Shown one piece after another: positions 1 through 7,105 of a stretch of 9,059 nt of DNA (the stretch's first letter is position 1; every line of letters begins with the position of its first letter). This DNA is from an uncultured beta proteobacterium (lineage in GTDB: Bacteria > Pseudomonadota > Gammaproteobacteria > Burkholderiales > Burkholderiaceae_C): the NCBI GenBank assembly GCA_903958915.1, contig CAJBVC010000824.1, positions 1 through 9,059 of the forward strand. The letters run 5' to 3'. Under the pieces are notes generated by a model that ran no database searches, had not been told where the DNA came from, and saw only the letters and a list, made by a program, of their open reading frames with translations. A program made the translations under genes and the position numbers.

Positions 1-141
1 TGCCTTGTCTGATCTGACGGTCAACAAAGGCGAATGATTATGTAGAGAATTCATCGTGCTTAACACCCGCAGTTCATAGGGAAAAAACAAGTTCGGAACA
101 GATATCTCCGCATAACTGAGTCATCTACATAATGACCAACA
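1..141 (+). repeat. Left copy of a perfect 141-bp inverted repeat
   Basis: Every base from 1 to 141 is the reverse complement of 9059 down to 8919, and the match breaks at 142. The repeat is more AT-rich than the genes. It holds three copies of TTATG(T/C)(A/G)GA: plus strand 38-46, minus strand 115-107 and minus strand 132-124. The two minus-strand copies lie in tandem, 17 bp apart. The outermost bases form an imperfect hairpin (2-8 with 24-31, one bulged A). The motif array looks like a recombinase or transposase binding end, but no such enzyme is encoded in the window. The inner edge near 141 is a real sequence boundary. The outer edge coincides with the end of the window, so the true length is unknown. 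Confidence 0.97.
38..132. other. Recombinase-site-like motif array in left repeat
   Basis: Three copies of a nine-base motif TTATG(T/C)(A/G)GA lie here: TTATGTAGA on the plus strand at 38-46, TTATGCGGA on the minus strand at 115-107 and TTATGTAGA on the minus strand at 132-124. Two are direct repeats with a 17-bp period and the third faces them. The first copy is also followed by a weak partial dyad (TTATGTAG against TTAAGCAC on the other strand). Such arrays are typical of binding sites for tyrosine recombinases or transposases. From memory, similar TTATG(T/C)GGAG motifs accompany some integrase/IS91-like transposase loci, but I cannot verify that here. The same array is present at 8928-9022 in the right repeat. 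Confidence 0.5.
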
Positions 142-286
142 AGAGACGGCCACGTTTGTTCTCGATACCGGTCGTAGAGTTGACTCAAAAATCGGTAACG
201 GTCATTCAACGAGCGAAATTGCCCTTTCTCTCTGTGGGGCGCTTATGCAGCTAACCCGACGATCCGGAATGCCACCTTTGCAGAAC
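142..286. other. Short non-coding stretch between left repeat and the EAL gene
   Basis: These 145 bp lie downstream of the stop codon of the minus-strand sensor gene. I see no convincing terminator hairpin followed by a T run. A 40-codon frame opens with an ATG inside the repeat (132) and ends before 255, but it has no clear ribosome binding site and no recognisable features. A TTATGCAG at 243-250 resembles the repeat motif, probably by chance. Confidence 0.5.
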
Positions 287-3200
287 CTATTCTTTCGTAG
301 GCCGCGACGTCTCACCGAAATTCGGTGCCGCACACCAAGCCGCATCTGGCCGCCAGGTAGCGACCCAAGCCGGTAACTGGTTGGCTGGCATGGGTCTGGC
401 AATGCCATAACCTTGCGCCAGGGCACAGCCCAGTTGCAACAATGCGGTACCGTGCGCCACCGTCTCGACCCCTTCTGCAATCACCTCGCGTTTGAACGCG
501 GCGGCCAGTCCTATAACTCCCTCCAGAATTGCCAGGTCATCAGGATCGTCGAGCATGTCACGCACGAAGCTCTGGTCAATCTTGAGCTGCGCCACATGCA
601 GGCGCTTGAGGTATGTCAGCGACGAGTATCCAGTACCAAAATCATCCAGCGCAAATATCACACCTAGTTGGTTACAGTCCTCGATCACCTGGGATACCTT
701 CGCCATATCTTCCAGAGCACTGGTTTCCAGCACCTCAAGCTCTAGGCTGGTTGGTTTCACCAGGGGGTGCTGTGCCAAGATTGCTTGGAGACGGTGTACA
801 AAATCGCCTTGCTGCAACTGGCGTGCGCCAATGTTGACGCTGACTGACAGATCGAGACCCGCCGTGCGCCACACTTCGATTTGGGTCAGCGCCGTGTCAA
901 TCACCCACTCGCCCAATTCCACCGCCAGCGCGTGCCCTTCGATCACTGGCAGGAATGTTCCCGGCGCCAACAGTCCCTTCTCAGGATGCTGCCAGCGGAT
1001 GAGTGCCTCCGCACCGATGACCTTGCCGCTGTGCATATTGACTTTGGGCTGGTAATGCAACACGAACTCACGCCTTTCCAATGCCAGACGAATGCGCTCC
1101 AGACTTTCGTGGTGGACCCGCACGCTGCTGTCATGCACGGCATCGAAGACGTGGTAGCGGTTCTTGCCCGCAAGCTTGGCCTGGTACATCGCCTGGTCGG
1201 CCTGGCGCAAAAGCTGATCGGCCTCCACTTCGTCAGCTTGTGGGTAGAACGTCACTCCGATGCTGGCCGAGCCGTGCAGGACAATCTCGCCTAATGTGAC
1301 CGGCACAGCGACTGCGCCAAGGAGTCGGATCAACATCGGCACGCAGCTCTCAACGCCATCCAAATCGATCAGCACGGCCACAAACTCATCGCCACCGAGC
1401 CGGGCCAGGGAGTCTCCTTCTCTCAGCGTCTCTTTCATCGCCGTGGCCAGATGCATGAGGAGCTGGTCCCCTAAATCATGGCCGTAGCGGTCGTTGACGC
1501 CCTTGAATCCATCGAGGTCCAGATAAGCCACCGCTACCTGTTGACCGCGTCGCTGCGCCTGTGCCATGGCCTGTTGCAGGCGGTCAGCGAGCAGCAGGCG
1601 GTTGGGCAGATTGGTAAGCGAATCGAAGCGGGCAATGTGCTCTAACTGGTCTTGGTGTTCCTTGATGGCGGTGATATCAGAGAACAATGCCACATACTGC
1701 CGCGTCTTACCATGCACATCTCGGACCGCGCTAATTGTGAGCAGTTCGGCGTATATTTCTCCGTTCTTGCGGCGGTTCCAGATTTCGCCACTCCAGTGCC
1801 CTTGCACTGTCAAGGAGTTCCACATGGCTCCATAGAAGCCCTTATCCTGGCGCCCGGACTTGAGGATACGCGGGTTCTGGCCGATTGCTTCAGCGCGGCT
1901 GTAGCCAGTGATGTCCGTAAAGGTCTCGTTTATATCAACGATAGCCCCATGTGCATCAGTGATTAGGATGCCTTCGCGCGCGTGCTCGAAGACGCTGGCG
2001 GCGAGTTGAAGTTTGGTGTCAGCTTGCTTGCGTTGCGTGATGTCCCGAACAAATACGGAGAACGAGTCTTTCATGGGCAAATGACTGACTGAAACCTCAA
2101 CATCAATGATGGAGCCATCCTTGCGGCGGTGTCGAGATTCAAACAGATCACCACCATGACGTTGGATGTGCTGAATTCGCCTGTCAATTTCTTGCTGAGT
2201 GTCGACCACATCAATGTCTGACACGTTCAATTGGAGCGCCTCCTGTCGTGTATACCCCAGCATGGAGCAAACCGCATCGTTCACATCCAACAGCTTGCCC
2301 TTCGCATCGGTTAACCAGTAACCATCCAGCGCCGTCGTCAATATCGCCTGCAATAGCTCGTGCTGTTCGCGTCGGCTTTCTTCGTCTAACTTTCGCTCTG
2401 TGATGTCTTCCGAGATTCCCAGCAGGTATTTCGTGTCACCGTCACCGCCTCTGATGCGCACCTTGCGGGTATGAAGTAACCGAATCCCCCTCTTTGCGGT
2501 CTGGATGGGCTCTTCTGGGATGTCCTGAACTTGTACATCTCCATCGAGAACTTCGCGGTCCTTTCCCATGAAATGTGCTGCCTGCTCAGGCGGAAAAAAG
2601 TCCTGGTCATTTTTGCCAAGGAGGTCCTTGCGCTCGTAGCCGATGAGTTCCTCACCGGCCCGATTGAAAGCGACGAACCTCAACTCTGCCGCATCCTTCA
2701 CAAATACCATGAGCGGAATGTTTTCAACAATCGCCTCGGTCAGGGACTTTGAGTCTCTTAGTTCGTACTCAATCTGCTTGCGTTGTGCAATTTCATCGGT
2801 GAGTTCTTTTGTACGCAAAAGCACCTGCGATCGCAAGAGGCGAACCCATATTAGGCTTCCACCAGCTAATAGCGCAATGCCAAGTGCGATGCCCCCCAGA
2901 GCCCGAAGCTGCCTTTGAGTATCCCTGCGATGGAAATCTACTTCGTAGGTGAATCCGTCCAGATTCTTGATGGAATTAACCATGCCGAGTTCTAGGTAGG
3001 TCTTGGCCATTTGCTCCCAGCGGCCATCGTTCATGTTTCCCATCTCAACTAGTTTGGGCAGCACAATGTTGTTCATGGCTTGCGCTTCATCTAAGAGTGC
3101 TTGCCGATCTGGTTTAGGCTGGCGTATCGAGTCAAGTGTCTGAATCAAGTCTGCCATGGCCTCCGTATTGGCCATGGCGAATTGCCAACCCTTAATACTG

Positions 3201-4012
3201 GCGCGGCGAAATCGCTCCACGACCTCAGGTTTGGCTTTGAGAAAAGCATCACTGGTGAATAAGGTATCGCCGTAGAAGTCGATCCCATAGTCAAGCGGAT
3301 TGAGCACTGCTGGTACAAAGCCGTGCTGTCTCTTGAAGCGCGGTACCTCGGTGAGATACGCCGTCATGGCGTCAGCGCGCTCTTCGATCAAATCCGCAAC
3401 GTTCCATGTATGCGGTGCAAACCGCACAGGCGTCTCATCCAAAGTGCTGTTGACCTTGATTCCTTCGCGGCGAAACATCGCAAGGATTTGTGCAGAACCC
3501 TGTTCCTGGGTAATCAGCACCTTGCGCCCAACCAAATCTGACGGATGGCGTAAGCCCTGCTTTGAAACGATTACATATGGTGAATGCTGGAATATGGCTG
3601 CCACGGCGACGACGGGCAAACCTTGCAAACGCTGAAAGGTCAGATCTGCACCGTCGTGCACACCGAATTCCGCCTTATTCTCCAGAACCATTCTTTCGGG
3701 TGACTTGTCTGGGGCACCTTCGATGATCTCGACATCAAGGCCTTCGTCCGCAAAGAAACCCTGAGACAGCGCGGCGTAATAGCCGGCAAACTGGAATTGG
3801 TGGTACCACTTGAGTTGCAATCGCACCTTGTCCAGAGAGGCGCTGTCGGCGTTGGTATGAAACAGCGCAACCCACGCGCACACCAAGACGACCAGAGCGT
3901 TGCAAATGCGTCCGCCAATAATTCCACAAGCGTTGATCACAAGAAACCAGCCATGGCTAAAGAATTCGATTACTTGGACGAAGGGTTGGGCAGCATAATA
4001 CTCTCGGGGCAA
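287..4012 (-). CDS. Membrane sensor with NMT1-like periplasmic domain, 3 PAS, GGDEF and EAL (c-di-GMP turnover)
   Basis: A 1,241-residue membrane protein likely to make and degrade cyclic di-GMP. In order it has: a hydrophobic signal/anchor (about 36-52), a periplasmic NMT1/THI5-like solute-binding domain (about 62-345) opening with a LQLKWYHQFQFAGYYAA motif, a membrane segment (372-392), a coiled-coil linker (393-420), PAS domains (about 421-545, 548-665, 668-785), GGDEF (790-955) and EAL (965-1215). The GGDEF signature is intact at 873-877, with metal-site D832 and the inhibitory-site RxxD at 864-867. EAL residues are intact: E1002, N1060, E1093, D1123-D1124, K1144, E1180 and Q1200. Both activities are therefore possible; which dominates cannot be read from sequence. 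The longest frame starts at a TTG (4012) with a weak GGTGA just upstream. A GTG at 3940 gives a more ordinary signal peptide. The gene is transcribed away from the second sensor. The ligand is unknown. Confidence 0.95.
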   Translation of the reverse strand: MPREYYAAQPFVQVIEFFSHGWFLVINACGIIGGRICNALVVLVCAWVALFHTNADSASLDKVRLQLKWYHQFQFAGYYAALSQGFFADEGLDVEIIEGAPDKSPERMVLENKAEFGVHDGADLTFQRLQGLPVVAVAAIFQHSPYVIVSKQGLRHPSDLVGRKVLITQEQGSAQILAMFRREGIKVNSTLDETPVRFAPHTWNVADLIEERADAMTAYLTEVPRFKRQHGFVPAVLNPLDYGIDFYGDTLFTSDAFLKAKPEVVERFRRASIKGWQFAMANTEAMADLIQTLDSIRQPKPDRQALLDEAQAMNNIVLPKLVEMGNMNDGRWEQMAKTYLELGMVNSIKNLDGFTYEVDFHRRDTQRQLRALGGIALGIALLAGGSLIWVRLLRSQVLLRTKELTDEIAQRKQIEYELRDSKSLTEAIVENIPLMVFVKDAAELRFVAFNRAGEELIGYERKDLLGKNDQDFFPPEQAAHFMGKDREVLDGDVQVQDIPEEPIQTAKRGIRLLHTRKVRIRGGDGDTKYLLGISEDITERKLDEESRREQHELLQAILTTALDGYWLTDAKGKLLDVNDAVCSMLGYTRQEALQLNVSDIDVVDTQQEIDRRIQHIQRHGGDLFESRHRRKDGSIIDVEVSVSHLPMKDSFSVFVRDITQRKQADTKLQLAASVFEHAREGILITDAHGAIVDINETFTDITGYSRAEAIGQNPRILKSGRQDKGFYGAMWNSLTVQGHWSGEIWNRRKNGEIYAELLTISAVRDVHGKTRQYVALFSDITAIKEHQDQLEHIARFDSLTNLPNRLLLADRLQQAMAQAQRRGQQVAVAYLDLDGFKGVNDRYGHDLGDQLLMHLATAMKETLREGDSLARLGGDEFVAVLIDLDGVESCVPMLIRLLGAVAVPVTLGEIVLHGSASIGVTFYPQADEVEADQLLRQADQAMYQAKLAGKNRYHVFDAVHDSSVRVHHESLERIRLALERREFVLHYQPKVNMHSGKVIGAEALIRWQHPEKGLLAPGTFLPVIEGHALAVELGEWVIDTALTQIEVWRTAGLDLSVSVNIGARQLQQGDFVHRLQAILAQHPLVKPTSLELEVLETSALEDMAKVSQVIEDCNQLGVIFALDDFGTGYSSLTYLKRLHVAQLKIDQSFVRDMLDDPDDLAILEGVIGLAAAFKREVIAEGVETVAHGTALLQLGCALAQGYGIARPMPANQLPAWVATWRPDAAWCAAPNFGETSRPTKE

Positions 4013-4297
4013 TCGTCACCGTCACGACAACCAATGGGTCTGTAGAGCCCCGGTTTCAATGGCAGGTTTACGGGCAAGCAGATCGGTCAAATGTAGACCC
4101 GCTGTCAGCCCCCTGGCTTCAGTCAAAATTCTCCGGAACAGATAGTCAAAGCTGTATGTCGGGTGTCGGGAGTTTTGTAATCCGGCATTGCCGCGGGCAA
4201 TCAGGAACGTCAGCTTGCTGGAAGTTCGGCATCCTCCGACCTCTTCGTCGAAAAGCCCACTGACCCCGCAGACAACTGATGGTGGGTTCAGTTTAAC
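4013..4297. promoter_or_regulatory. Divergent intergenic region between the two c-di-GMP sensor genes
   Basis: This 285-bp stretch separates the start sites of two divergently transcribed genes, so promoters for both should lie here. I could not pick convincing -35/-10 pairs. Visible structure includes a tandem heptamer TGTCGGG (4157-4163, 4164-4170) and a perfect hairpin ATTGCC-GCG-GGCAAT (4187-4201), either of which could be an operator. An open frame on the minus strand crosses the region, but it starts from TTG inside the plus-strand gene and shows no known motif, so I treat it as spurious. The shared region makes co-regulation of the two sensors plausible. Confidence 0.55.
4187..4201. 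repeat. Perfect 6-bp hairpin in divergent promoter region
   Basis: ATTGCC at 4187-4192 pairs exactly with GGCAAT at 4196-4201 across a three-base loop. It lies 17 bp after a tandem TGTCGGG repeat. There is no T tract, so it is more likely an operator-like dyad than a terminator, or chance. Confidence 0.35.
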
Positions 4298-6553
4298 ATG
4301 GCCCACATGCATCGCCAAACCCAAATTGCTTTTTCGCTGAAAACGATAGTCACCATTTTCATATTGGCTTTCAGTTGTTTTGGCATAGCCAGCGCCCCTA
4401 ACCCTGAGATTGAGTTCACCCCCATTGAACAGGCCTACATCGCTCAGTCAAGCGGCATAAAGATGTGCGTCGACCCGGACTGGGCACCTTTTGAACGCAT
4501 CAACACACAAGGCAACCACGAAGGCATTGCCGCCGATTTGGTTCAACTGGTCGCCCAGCGTGTGGGGTTGCAAATTGACCTTCTACCAGTCAAAGACTGG
4601 GAAGAGAGTTTGGCGGCCTCCAAGGCCAAACGCTGCCAAGTCATGAGCTTCCTTAACCAGACACCAGCCCGCGACGCCTGGCTGATTTTTACCGCCCCAA
4701 TCTTCTTCGATCCCAACATCATCATTACCCGCGAAGAGCATGCCTTCATCGGGGATCTGAAAGGGCTCAAAGGGGAACGCATAGCCCTGCCACGCGGCAC
4801 CATGGTGGAAGAACGTGTGCGTCGTGATTTCCCCAATTTGGGTGTGGTGCTGACCGCCAGCGAACCGGAAGCCATGAAGCTGGTCTCCGAACGCCAAGCC
4901 GACCTGACCATTCGCTCGCTGATCGTGGCGGCCGATGCGATTAAAAAGGAAGGCCTTTTTAATCTAAAAATTTCCGGACAGATCCCCGAATACACCAATC
5001 AACTGCGAATGGGTGTTTTGAAAGACGAAACCGTCTTAAGGGACATTTTGGATAAAGGTGTGAAAACCATCACGCCGCAGGAGCGGGAAGCCATTTCAAA
5101 CAAACACGTCGCGGTCAACATACAGCAAGGCATTGACTGGACCCGCGTCTATGTGTTGCTTGTATTGCTGACACTGGCCATCCTCATTGCTCTTTACATT
5201 TTGCGCAAGAACCGTCAACTTCAGGCTGCATTGGCGGCAAGCCAGGAAGCTCGAAATGCCCTGCGAGCGTCAGAAGAGCGCCACCGCTTGCTGGCCGATA
5301 ACGCGTCCGACGTCATTTGGACAATGGACGTCAATGGGTGCAACACCTACGTCAGTCCGTCCGTAGAGCGGCTGCGGGGCTATACGGTGGCCGAAGCGAT
5401 GCAGCAAACGCTGAACGAAGCGCTGACACCGGATAGCGCCAAGATTGCCCAAGCGGGTATGAGTCGTGCATTGGCGGCCATTCAGGCGAAACAACCCGTC
5501 CCGAACTTTCGCGCAGAGTTGGAGCAACCCTGCAAGCAAGGTGGCACCCTTTGGACCGAAGTGAATCTCTCTGCCATGCAGAATGAAGCTGGCGAATTTG
5601 TCAATTTTCTGGGTGTATCGCGCGACATTTCTGAACGAAAGCTCGCCGAATTGGAATTGCACATTGCGGCCATTGCCTTTGAGTCGCAAGACGGCATGAT
5701 CGTGACCGATGCCGATAGCAAGATTTTGCGTGTGAATGATGCATTTACCCAAATCTCTGGCTACGCTGTCGAAGAGGTGATTGGCAAGACTCCACGGATC
5801 TTGCAATCAGGTCGGCACGATGCAAGTTTCTACGCGTCCATGTGGACGGCAATTAGTACAGCCGGCGTATGGCATGGCGAGATTTGGAGCCGACGTAAAG
5901 ACGGTGAGGTCTACCCCGAGCAAATCACCATTACCGCCATAAAGGACCGCACGGAGCAGGTCACCCATTACGTAGCCGCACTGCGTGACATCACTGAGCG
6001 CAAGCGGCTGGAAAACGAAGTTTCTCAATTGGCGTTTTTCGATACCCTGACCCAATTGCCCAATCGCCGGTTGTTCAATGACCGCCTGGGTCAATCGCTG
6101 ACACGGGCACAACGCGAAAAGTCGTCCCTTGCCTTGATGTTCATTGATCTGGATAAATTCAAGCCGATCAACGATTCCTACGGGCATGAAACTGGTGACT
6201 GGATGCTGCAAACGGTGGCAAGGCGAATTGAGAGCAGTCTGCGTGCCTCCGACACGGCTGCGCGTGTGGGCGGGGATGAGTTCTTGGTGCTTCTGCCGGA
6301 TCTGCAATCCAACGAGGATGCGCTTGCCGTAGCTGAGAAGATTCGCACGGCCCTTGAGCAGCCAGTTGTCACGCACAGTGGGATCACGTTGCTAGCCTCA
6401 GCGAGCATTGGCATTGCGATTTACCCAGACCAGGCACAGACCAAGGAGGATTTGCTGCGTTTGGGTGACCGCGCGATGTATGAAGCCAAGAATGCCGGAG
6501 GTAATTTTGTGAAGCTTTACCTCCCACAGGACGGACCGACGATGAGCGCCTAA
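4298..6553 (+). CDS. Membrane diguanylate cyclase with SBP_bac_3 periplasmic sensor, 2 PAS and GGDEF
   Basis: A 751-residue inner-membrane protein expected to synthesise cyclic di-GMP from two GTP in response to a small periplasmic ligand. It has a signal peptide (about 11-33, ending ASA), an SBP_bac_3-like binding domain (about 52-270) with the typical CVDPDWAPFE opening, a membrane segment (283-302), a short coiled coil (about 303-328), two PAS domains (about 325-447 and 452-568) and GGDEF (573-740). The active-site GGDEF is intact at 658-662. The metal-binding D617 and an inhibitory-site RxxD (649-652) are present, so product inhibition is likely. There is no EAL domain. Two ATG starts (4298, 4307) are possible; both keep the signal peptide, neither has a strong ribosome binding site, and an in-frame TGA lies just upstream. 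Its second PAS and GGDEF resemble the last PAS and GGDEF of the divergent gene, which marks the two as distant paralogues with different sensor heads. Confidence 0.95.
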   Translation: MAHMHRQTQIAFSLKTIVTIFILAFSCFGIASAPNPEIEFTPIEQAYIAQSSGIKMCVDPDWAPFERINTQGNHEGIAADLVQLVAQRVGLQIDLLPVKDWEESLAASKAKRCQVMSFLNQTPARDAWLIFTAPIFFDPNIIITREEHAFIGDLKGLKGERIALPRGTMVEERVRRDFPNLGVVLTASEPEAMKLVSERQADLTIRSLIVAADAIKKEGLFNLKISGQIPEYTNQLRMGVLKDETVLRDILDKGVKTITPQEREAISNKHVAVNIQQGIDWTRVYVLLVLLTLAILIALYILRKNRQLQAALAASQEARNALRASEERHRLLADNASDVIWTMDVNGCNTYVSPSVERLRGYTVAEAMQQTLNEALTPDSAKIAQAGMSRALAAIQAKQPVPNFRAELEQPCKQGGTLWTEVNLSAMQNEAGEFVNFLGVSRDISERKLAELELHIAAIAFESQDGMIVTDADSKILRVNDAFTQISGYAVEEVIGKTPRILQSGRHDASFYASMWTAISTAGVWHGEIWSRRKDGEVYPEQITITAIKDRTEQVTHYVAALRDITERKRLENEVSQLAFFDTLTQLPNRRLFNDRLGQSLTRAQREKSSLALMFIDLDKFKPINDSYGHETGDWMLQTVARRIESSLRASDTAARVGGDEFLVLLPDLQSNEDALAVAEKIRTALEQPVVTHSGITLLASASIGIAIYPDQAQTKEDLLRLGDRAMYEAKNAGGNFVKLYLPQDGPTMSA

Positions 6554-6668
6554 GGTGTGAAAGGGAGACCGTGCCAACGCAGCGGGCGTACCCACAAGAG
6601 TTCACCGAGACCCTTTCATTGCCCACGGCACAAGGAACTGTCCCACCATGGCCCCGGTCACTTTCACC
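6554..6668. repeat. Imperfect long inverted repeat directly after the diguanylate cyclase stop codon
   Basis: The arms at 6554-6575 and 6650-6668 pair with a few bulges: GGTG, AAAG, GACCG and GCC blocks on the left match CACC, CTTT, CGGTC and GGC blocks on the right. A second nested pair is TGAAAGGG (6558-6565) with CCCTTTCA (6611-6618). The element begins on the base after the TAA. It could be an mRNA 3'-end structure, a small mobile-element relic or a structured RNA. It does not have the simple stem plus T tract of an intrinsic terminator. Confidence 0.45.
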
Positions 6669-6671
6669 CAG

Positions 6672-6712
6672 AAACGCAAAAGCCCCACGAGGATCGCAGG
6701 GCCTGCACGTTT
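6672..6712. terminator. Degenerate terminator-like hairpin
   Basis: AAACG (6672-6676) pairs with CGTTT (6708-6712), and GCCC (6682-6685) with GGGC (6699-6702), leaving mismatched bases between. The layout recalls hairpins of the AAACGCAAAAGCCCC type that I associate with transcript ends in Comamonadaceae, here decayed on one arm. No T run follows on the plus strand, so termination activity is uncertain. Confidence 0.3.
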
Positions 6713-6734
6713 GCCACATTCCTGTAGCTCTTTT

Positions 6735-6752
6735 CGTTACTAGCCAGTAACG
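6735..6752. repeat. Perfect 7-bp hairpin with 4-base loop
   Basis: CGTTACT (6735-6741) and AGTAACG (6746-6752) are exact reverse complements around AGCC. There is no following T tract. It could be a protein-binding dyad or part of a relic repeat. Confidence 0.4.
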
Positions 6753-7105
6753 TATTCCGGTCAGAGTAGCACCGGTTGATGGGTGAGGAGGACTTGAAAA
6801 GGTTCTATATGTACCGCCTTTCACAGGAAACTAGCTGGTGTCAGTGACAACAGGCATCGGTTCCTTGTAACGCAACTATAGGCAATCGACGGCGGATTGC
6901 AAGGGGAAATGAGAGGCATCACATTATGCAAATAACCGCTTAGTTGCGAGTTGATTTGTGTGGCCGTAGACCGTCACGACATACACTTGATAGGTGATTT
7001 GCTCGCCACAAAGCTGATGTGTACTTCAATCTGCTTTGGTGTTCCGCCAAAGTGGTATGGTGGAAGCATTGAAAAAAAGGGCGCACGCTAGCCAGCGATA
7101 TCTTC

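Larger units (their letters stand above)
6669..7105. other. Non-coding spacer with several hairpins before the FapA-family gene
   Basis: The 552 bp between the diguanylate cyclase stop and the FapA-family start hold no credible gene. Beyond the long inverted repeat (6554-6668), I see perfect small dyads: CGTTACT-AGCC-AGTAACG (6735-6752), CCGGT with ACCGG (6757-6775), GCAATC with GATTGC (6882-6900) and CTTTGG with CCAAAG near 7040. No tRNA or riboswitch fold is recognised, and no strong promoter pair was found, although the third gene needs its own promoter given the distance. A CATTATGCAAATAAC at 6922-6936 differs from the inner edge of the terminal repeats at three positions, all transitions. 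Confidence 0.5.

Noticed and set aside
243..250. TTATGCAG as a further copy of the repeat motif
   Set aside because: Only eight bases match, there is no tandem partner at 17 bp, and such a match is likely by chance.
492..1055. 187-codon plus-strand open frame
   Set aside because: It lies wholly antisense to the EAL and GGDEF coding sequence and has a Ser/Arg-rich shadow-like composition.
4013..4297. Cyclic di-GMP riboswitch upstream of the cyclase gene
   Set aside because: I could not find the conserved core of the known c-di-GMP riboswitch classes in this region.
4022..4324. 100-codon minus-strand open frame between the two sensors, ending 9 bp before the NMT1-GGDEF-EAL start
   Set aside because: It needs a TTG start inside the divergent plus-strand gene, has no ribosome binding site and no recognisable motif. 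The spacing looks operon-like but is probably chance.
6554..6668. Integron attC site
   Set aside because: The inverted repeat lacks recognisable core-site boxes, and no integrase or cassette structure is present.
6384..6824. 146-codon minus-strand open frame across the end of the cyclase gene and the spacer
   Set aside because: It overlaps the GGDEF domain coding sequence, lacks any family pattern, and part of its translation comes from the terminator-like hairpin.
7060..7105. Flagellar sigma-28 promoter before the FapA-family gene
   Set aside because: A GCGATATC resembles the -10 element only loosely and sits too close to the ATG, and no proper -35 is present at the right spacing.
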